Origin: Phycisphaerae bacterium
Lineage (GTDB): Bacteria; Planctomycetota; Phycisphaerae; Phycisphaerales; SM1A02
Assembly (NCBI GenBank): GCA_002591705.1
Contig: PAAB01000035.1
Span: 1-5,829 of the forward strand
Length of the DNA stretch: 5,829 nucleotides
Direction: 5' to 3'
How positions within the stretch are numbered: position 1 is the stretch's first letter; each line of letters begins with the position of its first letter. Both the position numbers and the translations under genes were made by a program. The notes beneath the pieces were generated by a model. That model ran no database searches. It worked only from the letters and a program-made list of their open reading frames with translations, and had not been told where the DNA came from. Below are positions 5,686-5,829 of the stretch, one piece after another.

Positions 5686-5829
5686 ATGAACGAGTGGCAG
5701 CAGGCGGAGCGACATGCCGACCGGGCCCTGGAACTCTTCGATCGAGGGTTTCTGGCGGAAGCCGAGTCGGAGCTTCGCAAGGCACTGGCCATCCAGCCCG
5801 ATCAGGCCGACTGGCAGTTCAATCTCGGA
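5686..5829 (+). CDS. TPR-repeat protein (5' part only, runs off the window)
   Basis: The ATG at 5686 is preceded by GGGGAG (5673-5678) with seven bases between, a good ribosome binding site. It opens a frame of 48 codons to the window edge without a stop. The translation starts MNEWQQAERHADRALELF and contains one full tetratricopeptide repeat at about residues 7-40, with the usual small or hydrophobic positions A14, A26, L30, A33 and P38 ('RKALAIQPD'). The start of a second repeat follows, ending in 'WQFNLG'. There is no signal peptide at the N-terminus, so this part looks cytosolic. TPR repeats mediate protein-protein contacts; any further domain lies outside the window, so no function can be given. 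The gene diverges from the exported HEAT-protein gene with 140 bp between the chosen starts, which holds candidate promoters for both. Confidence 0.85.
   Translation, partial: MNEWQQAERHADRALELFDRGFLAEAESELRKALAIQPDQADWQFNLG

Noticed and set aside
5546..5785. 80-codon N-terminal extension of the HEAT protein
   Set aside because: It would place the signal peptide inside the protein and reads antisense to the TPR gene start; its Pro/Arg-rich content looks non-coding.

Overview
The window is GC-rich, gene-dense bacterial chromosome with strong G/C preference at third codon positions. I see no mobile element, CRISPR array, tRNA or rRNA. The best guess at origin is a planctomycete, possibly Phycisphaerae. 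This rests on a large exported HEAT-repeat protein with an 'LTGR...EW..WW' element of a kind I associate with planctomycete HEAT proteins, a TPR protein beside it, weak or absent Shine-Dalgarno sites at several starts, and the overall base composition. The assignment is inference only.

Layout from left to right. Positions 1-405 (minus) hold most of a hot-dog-fold thioesterase of the FlK (fluoroacetyl-CoA thioesterase-like) type, cut by the window edge. A 51-bp divergent spacer with a perfect inverted repeat separates it from 457-1266 (plus), a membrane-anchored alpha/beta-hydrolase-like protein whose nucleophilic serine is replaced by glycine. It converges, with only 3 bp between stop codons, on 1270-2709 (minus), a complete class II fumarase (fumC). 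Upstream of fumC on the same strand are 2762-3469, a CobB/SIRT5-like sirtuin deacylase, and 3470-5545, a signal-peptide-bearing HEAT-repeat protein whose TGA stop directly abuts the sirtuin ATG. A divergent promoter region then leads to 5686-5829 (plus), the first 48 codons of a TPR protein that leaves the window.

The three minus-strand genes HEAT protein, sirtuin and fumC probably form one transcription unit, possibly with an internal promoter before fumC. The sirtuin keeps the Tyr/Arg pair that marks sirtuins able to remove negatively charged acyl groups such as succinyl. A desuccinylase-type sirtuin next to a TCA-cycle enzyme is suggestive, but a functional link is only a hypothesis. The thioesterase and the hydrolase-like gene form a separate divergent pair.

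No obvious defence, secretion or biosynthetic system is present. The items most worth following are the serine-less hydrolase-like protein, the exact FlK-type catalytic spacing, a GGTAC(A/C)CT element repeated upstream of three genes (once 7 nt from an ATG, suggesting a leaderless mRNA), and the tight junction between an exported HEAT protein and a cytosolic sirtuin.
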